Origin: Chiua virens
Lineage: Eukaryota > Basidiomycota > Agaricomycetes > Boletales > Boletaceae
Length of the DNA stretch: 64,000 nucleotides
Assembly: GCA_019787685.1 (NCBI GenBank)
Contig: JAHNUO010000006.1
Coordinates: 1,488,001-1,552,000, forward strand
Reading direction: 5' to 3'
Positions 1-11,217 of this stretch are shown piece by piece. The notes under the pieces were generated by a model. It searched no databases, was not told where the DNA came from, and worked only from the letters and a program-made list of their open reading frames with translations. The position numbers and the translations under genes are program-made. Within the stretch, counting starts at the first letter, position 1; each line of letters begins with the position of its first letter.

Positions 1-9
1 AAGATACTC

Positions 10-529
10 ATGCGAGTCTCTCTTTTGCTCGCCTGTCTGGCATTGCCAGTCCTTTCTGCTGCTCAGGTATTCTTTCTTTTTATCCCTGTTCTCTTGCTTC
101 ACTCACCATCAATTTCTTCCCTCAGTCTTCGCAAGTATTCTACTCCAATGTCACTCGCCTGCATCCTAACCCTCCTTTAGTAACAGCTCGCAGTCTACCA
201 TTACCGCAGCCCCGAGTTCGGCCAGTCAGTCAGCGTCTGCCTCTGGAAGTGCATCAAGCAACGTCACCGCCTCAGCCACTGGAACCTCGGCTGGAAATGC
301 GACCTCCACCGCAAATGCCACTACCACATCCATCCTCCCGACAGCTCCTTCCTCTGTCCCTGGTCAGAACGGCGGTGGTCCGAATGGTGGCGCGCCAAGT
401 CCGGGAACATCTGCATCCGGTGGTGTATATGGCCCACCGGACGGCTACATCGCCGCTGCAGGCGCCCTACAGAGCGCTGGGATACTAGAGCTTGTTTTGT
501 TCGCACTCGGACTCTCGTTCTTTGTTTGA
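10..529 (+). CDS. Small secreted Ser/Thr/Ala-rich GPI-anchored protein
   Basis: A short cell-surface protein of about 133 residues. The ATG at 10 opens a clear signal peptide (MRVSLLLACLALPVLSAA). The best model has two 59-base introns, 67-125 and 135-193, with a nine-base exon between them; skipping that exon (intron 67-193) also keeps frame. The body is a low-complexity Ser/Thr/Ala/Gly stretch with several N-glycosylation sites (NVT, NAT, NATT), followed by a Gly/Asn/Pro-rich spacer. The C-terminus is a short small-residue region and then a hydrophobic tail ending in LVLFALGLSFFV, as expected for a GPI-anchor signal. No catalytic domain is visible; many basidiomycetes have such wall proteins of unknown role. 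It could instead be a small lectin-free mucin-like protein. The ATG is near the window edge, but the signal peptide makes it a credible start. Confidence 0.75.
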
Positions 530-935
530 TACCATGCGCTTCGTCCTTGGAATATTTCATGCGATATACCTCCTGGGACCTTTTCATTCAGGACTCTTGT
601 GGTGGACTATCATCGATTCTTTTGCACTGAGCTATATTCTCAGACATTTATATTATGTCTATCAGGCATCGTATCTACGACATTCTCTCATTGACGCTCT
701 ACCTTACCTTAGTGAACGTTCGCTTGCTAGCCAACCTTCAGGTCGGTGTATCCAATATAAAGCACAGCATTTGTAGACCAAAATATACCTCATGGCTTGC
801 CACTGGGTCTGGTCTCTTCTGAGATGCGGAGTTCCGTGTTGTGCATCTCAACGGTCTTTTTTCCCGAGTGTCCAGCGTCACTCAGCGTCTCGTTTCAGAT
901 TTAACCAGTTACGCGCGGCCAGTATTCATTCGATC
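530..935. other. Intergenic region upstream of MYG1
   Basis: No convincing gene. It holds the 3' end of the GPI-protein transcript and the promoter of MYG1. A CCAAT word directly followed by a TATA-like word (ccaatataaag) lies near 748-760, about 180 bases before the MYG1 start, and is the only promoter-like element I can point to. Confidence 0.5.
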
Positions 936-2319
936 ATGGCTGAAGCGCAGCCCACCGCAAAAAGGCAGAGGATAGATGTCAAGGTTTCGCGGTGTTATCA
1001 TGTTCCCCTAGCATACCAGCCTCACCAGGTCACTTGCAGACGATAGGAACACACGACGGGACTTTCCACTGTGATGAAGCGCTGGCTGTATATCTCTTGC
1101 GTCTTACAGATACCTATCGTACCGCAGGTACCGACACAACAAGAGCTTTTGCTATCCCATTCTCAACGATCCCGTAGACCTGAAACGCAGCAGAGATCCT
1201 GTTGTTCTAGATGTATGCGATATCGTCGTTGATGTCGGCGCGGTATACGATGAAAGCAAGCAGCGCTTTGATCACCATCAGAGAAGTTTCCAGGAAGTAT
1301 TTGGTCATGGATTTACGACTAAATTGTCATCTGCCGGTCTCATTTACAAGTACGTGGCAGTATAAAGTCTGCAACAGCCGCATGACCGAGCCATTCGAGC
1401 AGGCACTTTGGGAAAGAAATTATCGCTGCTCAGATCGGCGTCGAGCTTAACGACCCCAAAATCCACATCCTTTGGCTGAAATTATACAAGGTGAATTCTG
1501 GTGTTCTATCCGTCCGTTCGATGACTCACCTTAGTGGTAGGAATTTATCGAGGCCTTAGATGCCATCGACAATGGCATATCACAGTATTCCTCCGAGGAG
1601 AAACCAAGATACAGCAGTCGAACCGATCTATCGAGTAGAGTCGGTTGGCTTAACCCCCCATGGAATGATCCAGTCACCCCTCAAGTCACTGATGTGCGTT
1701 TTGGTACTCGACCTTCCGCACGTTCTCATCTACCGCCCAGTCTTACTTCGCCAACGCGTCCCGACTGGCCGGCGAAGAATTTCTCGGGAGGCTAAGATAT
1801 TATGCAAATGCTTGGCTACCAGCGCGCGACATAGTTCTCTCCGCTCTCTCCGCACGGTATAACGAAGATCCAAGCGGCAGTATCATTGTGTTTGACCGCT
1901 TTGTCCCATGGAAGGTAAGTTTCACATTACATACCGTCAGTTGTCTTGGCTTCATGAACTACGTAGGAGCATCTCTTCCAGCTCGAGGAAGAGCAGAAAT
2001 TACCACAGATGCTCTTCCACTCTATGTTGTTTACCCTGACGAAATAGGTGGGAATTGGCGTGTTCAAGCTGTTCCCGTTGCTGTCGACAGCTTTGCATCC
2101 CGTAAGGCTCTCCCAGAGAAATGGAGAGGCCACCGGGATGACGAATTATCCCTGTTGACCGGAGTTGGGGGTTGCATCTTTGTGCATGCCTCGGGGTTTA
2201 TCGGAGGCAAGTCGTGGTACTGGCTGTGCCTTTAAGGAATTTCATTTGATCACGAAATGACAGGCAATAAAACACAAGAAGGTGCTCTCAAGCTCGCGAG
2301 ACTAGCAGTTACGATGTAA
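936..2319 (+). CDS. MYG1: MYG1-family 3'-5' exonuclease / metal-dependent hydrolase
   Basis: The product belongs to the MYG1 (GAMM1) family, DHH-like proteins that act as RNA exonucleases in nucleus and mitochondria in animals. Exon 1 encodes MAEAQPTAKRQRIDVK, a basic nuclear-signal-like start. The family signature follows: GTHDGTFHCDEALA, then DVCDIVVDVGAVYD with FDHHQRSF (the metal-binding DHH-type motif), GRLRYYANAWLPARDIV, WRVQAVPV, FVHASGFIGGNKT and a Leu-rich tail. About seven short introns are needed. The last intron (2207-2263) has a GC donor. Between about 2010 and 2022 the reading frame must slip by one base (one missing or two extra) to join the EHLFQLEEEQK segment to the YVVYPDEIGG segment. 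Both sides are conserved, so this looks like a sequence error or an allele-specific break, not a boundary between genes. Length is close to the usual 350-380 residues. Confidence 0.9.
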
Positions 2320-2645
2320 TGCTTGCGGCAATGAATGGTTATGGCATGAATTGCCTTCGATTATGATAACTTGTGCGATTGCATGTAGCGATGCGTGCCA
2401 CTCGATCGACGACACGCTGAACACACGTGTGTCGACGACTATTCTAGCCTTAACGAGAACGTGAAGGAGGTAGTCCTCCATCATGGTCCACGCGTACTTT
2501 GGACGATGGCTATGAACTGCCTCGTGTCCCTCACATGGACATCACGATGTAGGAGCCCTTCAATGACTCAGGGCCTCACCTCCACCTTGTCTTTTCGTAG
2601 CTATTTACCTTCACTTCCTCTAATCCTTTCAGAAGACATTGGCCA
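2320..2645. other. Intergenic region, no gene seen
   Basis: About 325 bases between MYG1 and the four-helix gene. Open frames here are short and look random. A pyrimidine-rich run ending in ctttcag at about 2620-2633, just ahead of the next start codon, could be a 5' leader intron acceptor. Confidence 0.35.
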
Positions 2646-3300
2646 ATGCCTTACATCAAGACCCATTACCACCCATTCCTTTTCGTACTCATCACAATCT
2701 GTGCCATGGCTGAGCTGGGGCTCACGGCCTACCTGATTAGTGCGGGAAACGAGAACAACAACTGGCCCAGTGCTCGTTACCATTCACTGTAAGTATTTGG
2801 AATTGGGTTGTAAATGTCGCTGATGGTCTCGTAAGATTGATTCTTTTCGAATTCAACGCTATCTGGACGACGATGTTTGGAACCGCTTATCTGCTATGGA
2901 TAGTGGACGGTGCTGTCCATTTTCTTGCCAGCATAGCAAGTTCCATCATCTGGCTAGTTATCACCACAGTGCTCTGGGTAAGTGCGCATACGAGTTAAGA
3001 CGCTACTGGTATTTATAAAGCCACCCTTTTCTGCAGGGAGTTTCTGCAGGTTTGATGCATAACACGAGGTCGGGAGGCGACTGCAATTGGACATCAGCTT
3101 CAAGTTCCTCTGGGTTCGTGAACACAAACTCGCCCTGCTCGGAAGATCTGAGCAGCGTCAGCAGCTGCAGAGAAACCCTCACTGTGGAGGCAGTAGGGTG
3201 GGTGGAGTTTGGACTGTGTGCCCTGACGCTGCTCGCAACGTGCATGTGGTTGCAGGCGAGCAAGCGAAGCTACGTGAGTGAATCTCGCAGGCTGGCATGA
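2646..3300 (+). CDS. Four-helix membrane protein, MARVEL-like
   Basis: Three exons joined by two clean GT-AG introns (after YHSL, and after the third helix ending TTVLW). The start MPYIKTHYHPFLFVLITI is chosen because it opens directly into helix 1. Four hydrophobic segments are visible: residues about 8-30, 48-72, 80-105 and near the C-terminus (FGLCALTLLATCMWLQ). Between helices 3 and 4 is a Ser/Cys-rich loop with four cysteines, which could form disulphides outside the cell. The layout (short tails, four helices, long last loop) matches the fungal MARVEL-domain proteins of eisosomes and the plasma membrane. That assignment rests on topology, not on a signature motif. The C-terminal tail is short and basic. 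Confidence 0.7.
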
Positions 3301-3586
3301 CTAGGGATGGGAGGATTAACTGTCGGACGATTACAACAGCATTCCAGCTTCTACGTGTAGTGAGTGATGGTGGAGATTTATTGAGTAGACTGTTAATGTG
3401 CCTACCGCACCTGAGAGCACTCCGGAGTGTTCGAACACGGTACATACATACTAGTTAGTACCGTACTTCAAGATCTAGACTTGATTGAAGGCTGTGTCCT
3501 AGATTTCGCACGGCTGTGCACCATGCAATTTTTTCGCGCAGGGTCCCGCAAAGCACCAGCGTTTATTATCTGATAAGACAGCTCCC
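3301..3586. other. Intergenic region, no gene seen
   Basis: Just under 300 bases between convergent features of unknown boundaries. I see only the 3' region of the four-helix gene and the 5' region of the transporter gene; no motif stands out. Confidence 0.3.
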
Positions 3587-5798
3587 ATGAACAGGTCACG
3601 ACATAACAGCTCACCGACAACGGCAATCGCCTCCAATAACTTTAGCGCCGTACTAGTATCCACCGACGATCCAGACACTGCAGACACTGCAGACAGCAGA
3701 ATTACAAATAACCGACTTGGCAGCACATCCTCCCAATCCATCCTTGAATATCCTCCGAGTCCAGCCGAACAGGTCCGAATATCTCCCACTAGAGCAATAT
3801 GTGTACGGACCCTTGCACTTTTGTGCGCTTGCTCCTTGAGCATTGGAAGTCACTAGTATGTCTATTTCTGCCCATGAAAGCTTTGAGGTTACATTTGCGC
3901 CCCCAGCGCGTCGTACACCCTTGCCCCCCTCAAGTCCCGACTATCTCAAGATCTCGGGACTTCCAACACAGAGTTTAGCCTCCTAATATCAGCATTTAGC
4001 TTAAACAGTACCTGGACCCCCCTTGTAGGGGGAGTGTTAGTCAGCAAACTTGGGACGACACTTGCCAGCATTCTCGCTACTGGCGTGGTTTTTCTTGGTA
4101 AGTTCCGGGTTACTACACCGTGCTCTCTATTGTCTCACAATCACCCAAGGTCAGTTAATCCTCCTCGTCGGAGAGACACAGGGAAGTGTTCGTCTGATGA
4201 CTTTTGGTCTATGGACCTATGGCCTTGGTTTGAGTCCACTCGCAGTCGTTCAAGAATCCATCATCGTGCGCTTCTTTTACTCGCATGGATTGGGCATGTC
4301 AATGGCCATGGGTCTCGTCGCTGGAAAATTTGCGTCATTTCTGTCAGCACGTACATCTTATCCGCTGTCCGTCACTTTTGGTCGCCATGCACCATTTTAT
4401 GTGGCAGCCGCGTTGACTGGCTTTTCGTTCATCATGAATCTCGTTTACATGTCCGCTTCCCACTGGTTGATTGCAGAATCTGGAACGGTTCTTGAAGCCT
4501 CGGAAGCTCAGCAGGAGGCCCGGCGACGTGCTGTCTACAGTCTTTCTGAGGCAAAGGCTCTTGAAAAAGCAGCCAAAAAACGCCGCGTGAATTTGAAGGA
4601 TGTGCCATTACTCGGCGATGTCTTCTGGGCGTGAGTCCACCATTGCTCACATTGTAACATCCTTTTGACTCTTCAGAAGATATATTGGCCTGAACGTGCT
4701 CTGCGGTGTGATATGGTCGCCATTTACCCATCTAGCCGCGTAAGGCGACACGCTTCTTCATCATATGTTGCTTATTCCCTCTGCCAGGAACATGCTCGAG
4801 AAGCGATATCATTTGAATGAAGCGGATGCCAGTATGCAGGCATCGTACCTTCTTGCTGGCAGTATAATCTTGTACCCTGTCGTGAGTTACTCGGTTACAA
4901 CATCAGCACACATCTGAATTTCTTGAGCTAGAGCGGATACCTGATAGATCGCATAAATAATCCAAGAGCCACCATACGGATGTTTATGCTTTCTTCTCTT
5001 TTGACCATGCTCTGCTATGTATGGTTGGCAGCGCCACCAGAATGGACTAGAAGCCCTCTGCCTGGGATCATCTCTTTTGCTGGTGGGGTAGGATTTTCCC
5101 CGCGTAAGTTCTGCACTTCTCCGCACTTCCATGCTGACCCTCCAAGAAGTGTTGTTGGTGGTCATCGTGCCTACTATTGTCCCATTGAAGTATGTTGCTA
5201 CGACCCTGGGTGTACACAAAGCTGTGAGTGCTACAAGGTATCGTCATATCTAAATGATTAATCGCGTTTATTCCAGCTGGAGCATACCGGGTCCACGATA
5301 TTTCAAACGCTTGCTGGAGTGTGGCTCGACAACGGGTATGGGTTGGAGGCACCCGAGCGAGATGATGCGGTCGTTATCCAGCATCTTCTCTATGCATTAG
5401 TGTTTCTCAATGCTTTGCAACTGATTAGTCTTGAAGGTTTGGCTCGCCTCAATGAACGTCGAAGGGGAAGAGATAGTCACCCCTATTGCCCAGAGGATTT
5501 ATCGTCTACCTCCGGCGATTCCAGCACCGATGCTTCTACGCCTCCCAATACGGAGACCTTCCTGGATGCTCTACCTGTTGAGCGGGCGCCGCTTTTATTG
5601 GACCCAGATTCTGATGCCATTGCTTGGGATTCCACGCATAATGTTTGCAGAGCGTCGGAAAAGCGCCGGGGTCGCATCTACACCTGGCTCTCGGGGTTGC
5701 TCATCTGTACTGCATGGGTTCTCTTTTTGAGCACCGCATGGTTGCTGTTGCGTTCAAGGGAAGAGAGGGACACAGGCATTATGACACATGTCATTTGA
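3587..5798 (+). CDS. Major facilitator superfamily transporter, MFSD1-like
   Basis: A multi-exon MFS transporter of roughly 600 residues. The N-terminal cytoplasmic tail (about 65 residues, Ser/Thr/Asp-rich, with a short DTADTADS repeat) is followed by helix 1 (ALLCACSLSIGSHY) and then 12 predicted helices. The closest family I recognise is MFSD1, a lysosomal or vacuolar transporter that exports dipeptides in animals. The matching stretches are the G-x-T-x-G-S-V-R loop after helix 3, VVQESIIVRFF, GMSMAMGLVAGKFASF, and TLGVHKALEHTGSTI. A charged loop after helix 6 (EAQQEARRRAV) separates the two halves. The C-terminus adds an acidic, Ser/Thr-rich loop and one more hydrophobic segment before the stop. 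Introns are short, and every exon joins in frame with no correction. The substrate cannot be read from sequence. Confidence 0.85.
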
Positions 5799-5897
5799 AA
5801 GTCCACAATTCGGTGATCTCCGTGCGATGTATGTCAAATTTTATAGATCCTCGTGGAGGTACTATCATATGTACTAACATGCCTCCGCTATCTGCAT

Positions 5898-7629
5898 TCA
5901 TTTTCGTTTGATGCTTACCAGCCAATGACCCTTGTTATTCCCAACTTCTGTAAAATCGGAGGACGCCGTAGTAGAAGCGGCATCCTTGAAGAGATCGGCG
6001 GACAGCGGTGACACCAAGTTCGACTTAGGGAGCGAGGATGGCACTTGCACATCCACTCTTCTTCCCTTGCTTCGTTCAGTACGCAAAATTGGCAAGGTCG
6101 CACGCCATCGCTCAACCAGCTGCCGGGTTTCGGTCAGGTCCCTGGGCCTGACATACAGTTCGGACTCTGGATTTTTACCATCGCCTTGCTCGGATATGCC
6201 TAACGGAGCACACACATCTGCGCGGGCAGAAGGAGAATCATCTGTATTAGCAAGACTTAGCCATAAGATGTGTCGATTGGAAAATTATGTACCATCGCTT
6301 AGACTCTGTGCCGCCCAACTCGATAAAGACTCTTGAATGGTATCTGCACCGCAGGATTCAGAGGGTGGTGCATCAAACTGACCCATCACATATTCAACTG
6401 GCTCCGGGAGCTACATGTGGGATCGGATTGATGAGGGAATGTCTTATGCAGTAATGGATCCCACCCACAATCGGGGGAGAATACCCGTCGTCAACGTCAA
6501 GTGCAGAGGCCAGCCAGTATAAGATGGCATGCATGACAGTGGGCTGCCTTGCCCGTGCATCAAACGGCGGGGAAATATACGCATTTGTCCATCCTGACGA
6601 CTATCTTGGTAAAGCGGAGAGACTGAAAATAGCGACATTACCGTCAGAAAAGACCCCGAACGCCCACTGTTCATAAGAGGTTACGATGAAATGAAAGCAC
6701 TGTTTGCGGACACATAAATCCCAGAGCTATTAGAGACAAATTCATCGGTAAACATAAAATAACCGAGGTTAATTAATAATTACAAACCTTGCACCAAAGT
6801 CGTTCTTTCCCTCGTAGGCGGGTATTACCTGCAGGCAGCTAGAATTATGAATGAATGTTTGTACATCCATCCATACGATACGTTTCTCGTAGCTTACGGA
6901 TTTCAATTCAGTAAATTGCCACATATCTTCGTTGGAGAGAACCCATGGGGGTTGACAAGCAACAAGCACCGAGTTCGAGGCAATCTCGGCGGTTTGCGGA
7001 CATTCCTTGCGAGTGAAGTAAAACTCCTTGAAGATATTATCGTCGTAATGTTGTTGTGTTTCTGACACGAACCCCCAGTCCTTGCTTTGAGGGTAAAGAA
7101 TATGAAGTATGCGTTGTACAGTCCTCAAGGGAAAATGATCAATCCAAGCCCACAGTCTGGGTGACAATGTCAGTAAAGCATCCTTCAAGCATGACAAGCA
7201 GGACAACTTGGGCGTACCGATTAAATTCTTTCACTGGGGGAGGTAGGGTGGTACTTATTCTGAATCTTCGAGCCGAGGGTACAGTCAAAGTTTCGCCAGT
7301 TTGCTCATCCTGGTCTTTCAAATCTAGTCCCAGAGACTTGTCTGGTACATTTGCCTGGATCCCTAACGCAGGTTAATAGCATCAGCAATACCGCATTGCA
7401 GGCAAGTACACTGAGGCTGACAATTAGTCACCAGGGTGTCAAAGGTATTGTCCAAGCACTTGATTGAAGTAAGGTGCCTCTCCTTCCTAAACCGAGTGGA
7501 GAGTGTATTGCGATGACTTTTGTGCCCAGAGGGTGGGCAGGCTAGATGGGCATCTCCCCCGAATTTCAAGTCAGGGAGTACCGCATCTTTCATGTAGCCG
7601 CGAAGGTCATCAAGCCCCCACAAAGTCAT
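5898..7629 (-). CDS. Uncharacterised Agaricomycete protein with WxFGxFS motif
   Basis: A minus-strand gene with about seven short introns; I do not recognise a function. The start is taken at the ATG beginning MTLWGLDDLRGYMKD; an ATG a little upstream is followed at once by a stop. In order the protein shows a Cys-rich segment (CQPQCTCLQC), a basic/aromatic block (WAWIDHFPLRTVQRIL), the stretch VACQPPWVLSNEDMW, then FIVTSYEQWAFGVFSDGW, then PTVMHAILYWLASALDVD, and a polar C-terminal tail rich in Ser, Arg and Asp. From memory, the F-x-x-T-S-Y-x-x-W-x-F-G-x-F-S block followed by a hydrophobic W-L-A-S-A-L block recurs in hypothetical proteins of mushrooms, often in many copies. I know no biochemistry for it. 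One 37-base intron near 6420 is unusually short, so that junction is uncertain. Confidence 0.6.
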
Positions 7630-8112
7630 GTTGTACGGGCAATATATCCAGGGCACAGCAAGATTCAGAGTGCGTAGAGAGTGGTTGCGACGTATATTGT
7701 TAACCTACATGATCCTGAAAACCCTTAAATAATATCAGTAGCTGGGACCTTGACAACGGAAGAATATAATGCTTCGCAACGTCCTTATTGTTGAGAAGAG
7801 TTCATATGTATGCATTGAGTGGTGATTCGTTTGTTGTTGTGACGAATTTGGCAGCCGGCAACTCCCGTCACGCTGGCGATGCCACTAGTAGTCTCTGTTA
7901 GCTACTCCTGGTCATCCACGCCATCATCGCGTCAAAATCCCTTCAAGAGGTGCGTTTTGCGTGTTCCTTGACATTTGCCTGTCGAGTCCGTACTTCGTAC
8001 CCATTGTTCTCCTGAGATGGGCACCAGATCTCAGAGAACTAGGCTGGATGCTGTTGCATTCTCTCGGATGCTGGACTTACTATTCTGACTACTTCCGTTA
8101 TCCAGCCTCAAG
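7630..8112. other. Divergent intergenic region between the unknown gene and RPL15
   Basis: About 480 bases without a gene. It must hold the promoters of two divergently transcribed genes. On the minus strand an AT-rich word (ttatttaaggg) sits about 100 bases upstream of the unknown gene's start. I see no repeat or structured element. Short open frames here are not supported. Confidence 0.4.
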
Positions 8113-8927
8113 ATGGGCGCATACAAGTATATCAGCGAGTTGTACAAGAAAAAGCAGTCTGACGTGCTGCGATTTCTCCTTCGTGTTCGGTGAGCTCAAA
8201 CAGACATGCAACTCATTTAGCCCAACTAAATCGTGAACTGTTCCAGTTGCTGGGAGTATCGTCAGCTGAACGTCATCCACAGAGCATCCCGCCCCTCCCG
8301 TCCAGACAAAGCGCGCCGTTTGGGTTATAAAGCCAAGCAAGGCTATGTTATCTACCGTGTCCGCGTTAGACGGGGTAACCGCAAAAAGCCCGTATCGAAG
8401 GGTACGTCGTTCCATTTTCCTTTGCTTGCGGATACTCATGATCACCGCCAGGTGCTACCTATGGCAAGCCCGTTCGTCAGGGTGTCAACCATCTCAAGCC
8501 CCAGCGGGGTTTGAGGAGCGTCGCAGAAGAACGTGTTGGTCGCCGTTGCGGCAACTTGCGTGTTCTGAATTCGTACTGGATCAACCAAGATGGTGTCTAC
8601 AAATACTACGAGGTTATTCTTGTAGATCCAAATCACAAGGCGGTGAGTGCTTGTTTGATGCTTCCCCCCATCCCGCTAAGCACGAGGATTAGATTCGTCG
8701 GGACCCGCGCATTAACTGGATCACGAAACCAGTGCACAAGCGCCGTGAGGCTCGTGGACTCACCAGCATCGGCAAGCAGGTTCGTCCCTGGCATCTGTTC
8801 GGAGGATCATTAACTCACCTTCATCATGCAGAACCGCGGGTTGGGCAAGGGCCATCGCCACAACCATACACCAGCTCGCTCGACCTGGAAGAGGCACAAC
8901 ACCCTCAGTCTTCGTCGCTACCGGTAA
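8113..8927 (+). CDS. RPL15: 60S ribosomal protein L15 (eL15)
   Basis: A structural protein of the large ribosomal subunit. All five exons join in frame. Exon 1 begins [18 protein letters not shown], the canonical eL15 start. Later exons give [91 protein letters not shown] and the basic end [11 protein letters not shown] with stop at 8925-8927. The total is close to the expected 204 residues. Introns are 50-60 bases. The gene is undamaged, in contrast to many neighbours, and is flanked by unrelated genes. Confidence 0.97.
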
Positions 8928-9236
8928 TTTGTTACTTACCCTACGTCTCCTGCCCGTTACACTTGCATTCTACGTCCATGTTTGATATGGTTGTACTCCC
9001 TTGCAATTTTAAAGAAAACTATTTGTGGCACTTGAATCGTGCGAGCCGCAGTGAGAGAAGTTGGGCTCCATATACATACTTGGATCATTTTGGTGGAGCT
9101 CGGTTGCCTCGTGTGGTTCACGTGTACATCAATTACTTACGGCACTATTGGCTGCGCTGTCGACCCGGATCTCTTTTGTAGAGCGTAAGTAGCGAGAGGG
9201 AAGACGAATATACACTTTCTCTCGATCCACCACGAC
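8928..9236. other. Intergenic region, no gene seen
   Basis: About 310 bases between RPL15 and the GH16 gene. It contains the RPL15 3' region and the GH16 promoter; no element beyond short pyrimidine tracts is visible. Confidence 0.3.
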
Positions 9237-11081
9237 ATGAGATACCCCAGAGTAAATGGACGTTTGTTCTATTTACTATTACACACCTTCTCAGTGGTAT
9301 CGCCAGCGCATGCTGGTCTCATGAATCTATTCCGTCCTCGTTCACCCGAGGTGCAACGAAGTCCTTCCAGGCGAGCCTCCGAAAACAAGAACACGACCCT
9401 GTGGGTGATCGAAGACACATATGAAGGCCAAACATTTTTCAAGTATGTGAACATATTTTACTTTTTAAGAGATTCTGTGCTAATGAAGTTTGTCTCGTTA
9501 AGCACCTTTGACTTTTACACCGGTCCAGATCCTACTAAGTTCGAAACAACCATTTCCGCAAACTAACTGGCACTGACGCGACATTTGCAGCGGGCTAGTG
9601 ACGTGAGTCTATCTGTCCATGAGTCCATGAGTCAAATAAAGCTCCTCCTAGCTTCGTCAACCAATCCACTGCATTCGCCGGTGGCCTAGCGTATGTAACA
9701 TCTGACAACAAAGTCATCATGAAGGGCGACAATACGACTTGGCTTGCGGAGGGTGTCAATCGCAGCAGGTAATTATCCGCAACTGCTTGAAGAAAGTATG
9801 CTCACTCGATCGCAGTGTGCGAATATCTAGTCAGGCTGTTTACAACACCGGTCTTTTCGTGTTGGACCTCGATATGGCACCCTGGGGTTGCGGTTCGTTA
9901 TTATTATTTTATTTCTCAGCTTTGTATGTACTCCCTGACTTGTTTTTTTTTTAAGGCGTGTGGCCTGCCTTTTGGTAATAAATGAAGCATTCTTCTTGAC
10001 TAGCTTCCTGACAAGGTACTCCCACTAGGACCTTGGGAGATGGTACATGGCCTTGGGTAAGTACGCTAATCGTCTTTGGAGTCGGCTTTGACTCTGCTGA
10101 AGAACGGTGAAATAGATATCATTGAGGGTGTGCACGACAACGAGCACAACCAAGTCACATGGCACACCGCTCCTGGTATGTGTGACGGAACCATCTTCCC
10201 CATTTTCTGACGTTTTCGAAGGATGCAACCTGACTGCCACAGCTAATTTCACGGGCACAATCGTCGTAGGTTATCAGATTGGTGCTGATTGTCACGACAT
10301 ACTGATATACTCAGCAAACCAATGGGGTAGATAACTTACAGTGCGATGCACTGATCGATAATAATGCTGGTTGCGGGATCACGGAGTGGAGTAGGGCATC
10401 TTATGGCTCATACTTTGATTCGCAGGGTGGTGGTGTATTTGCGATGAAATGGGACGCGAGCGGAATTGCAGTTTGTAAGTCCATGATAATTTGTGTGTTC
10501 CTTGGTGCCCTTACCTTGGCTCAGGGTCATTCTATCGCGCTGCCATTCCTCAAGACATTACACAGGGTTTGCCGGATCCGTCGACCTGGGGGGAACCTGT
10601 TGCAGCGCTCCCACCAACTCACTGTAACATTTTACAATATTTTACCAACCACTCGATCATTTTCGGTATGTTCTCAAGAGTAGCCCGTACTTCGAAAGCT
10701 CAATTTAATCCTAGATATCACGTTTTGTGGTGGGTTTCTTCAGCATATCCAGAAGTGGTAGTAGCTGATTCTCTGAATAAGGTGACTGGGCCGGTAATTC
10801 CTATGCTACTTCTGGTTGTCCTGGAACTTGCACCACGATATTGATGGATCCTGCAAATTTCGTAGTAAGTCCCTGTACGCGCACTTGAATCTTTGCTCCG
10901 AGTCTGATGACCCCACCTGCAGAATGCATCCTGGATCATCAACTCGCTCAAAGTTTACAAGTCGGCGACATTGTCTGGAAGCTCCTCTAACTCAGCAGCA
11001 AGCTGCTCCATTGATCTGCTACTAACTTTGCGTATTGCGGTGGCCATGGCCACCGTGCACGCCTTGCTATCTTTGCTATAG
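9237..11081 (+). CDS. Secreted GH16 beta-glucanase with GPI-type tail
   Basis: A glycoside hydrolase family 16 enzyme, expected to cut or remodel beta-1,3(1,4)-glucan in the cell wall. The start MRYPRVNGRLFYLLLHTF opens a signal peptide ending near AHA. The mature protein begins with the family block WVIEDTYEGQTFFK and FDFYTGPDPTNG. The catalytic motif is intact: GEIDIIEGVHDNEHNQ, i.e. E-x-D-x-x-E with the nucleophile and the acid/base glutamates. WGCGVWPAFWT and FAMKWDASGIAVW are also typical. The C-terminus after SLKVYKSATLSGS is Ser/Asn-rich and ends in a hydrophobic stretch with no following charged residues, suggesting a GPI anchor. About ten exons; all junctions I tested keep frame. The specific glucan linkage cannot be inferred. 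Confidence 0.92.
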
Positions 11082-11217
11082 ATCAGTATCAACAATAACG
11101 ACCCCTGAGGAGGACATTGACATTTATGTAGCATTTCATGATCATGACATCGCATAGCACCTAGCTAGTCTGTTATACCCCGTTTTCATACTTCTCGATA
11201 ATACATGGTGTCCTGCA

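Noticed and set aside
3670..3700. Short tandem repeat (gcagacact) as a microsatellite of interest
   Set aside because: Only about two and a half copies inside the transporter's disordered N-terminus; not noteworthy.
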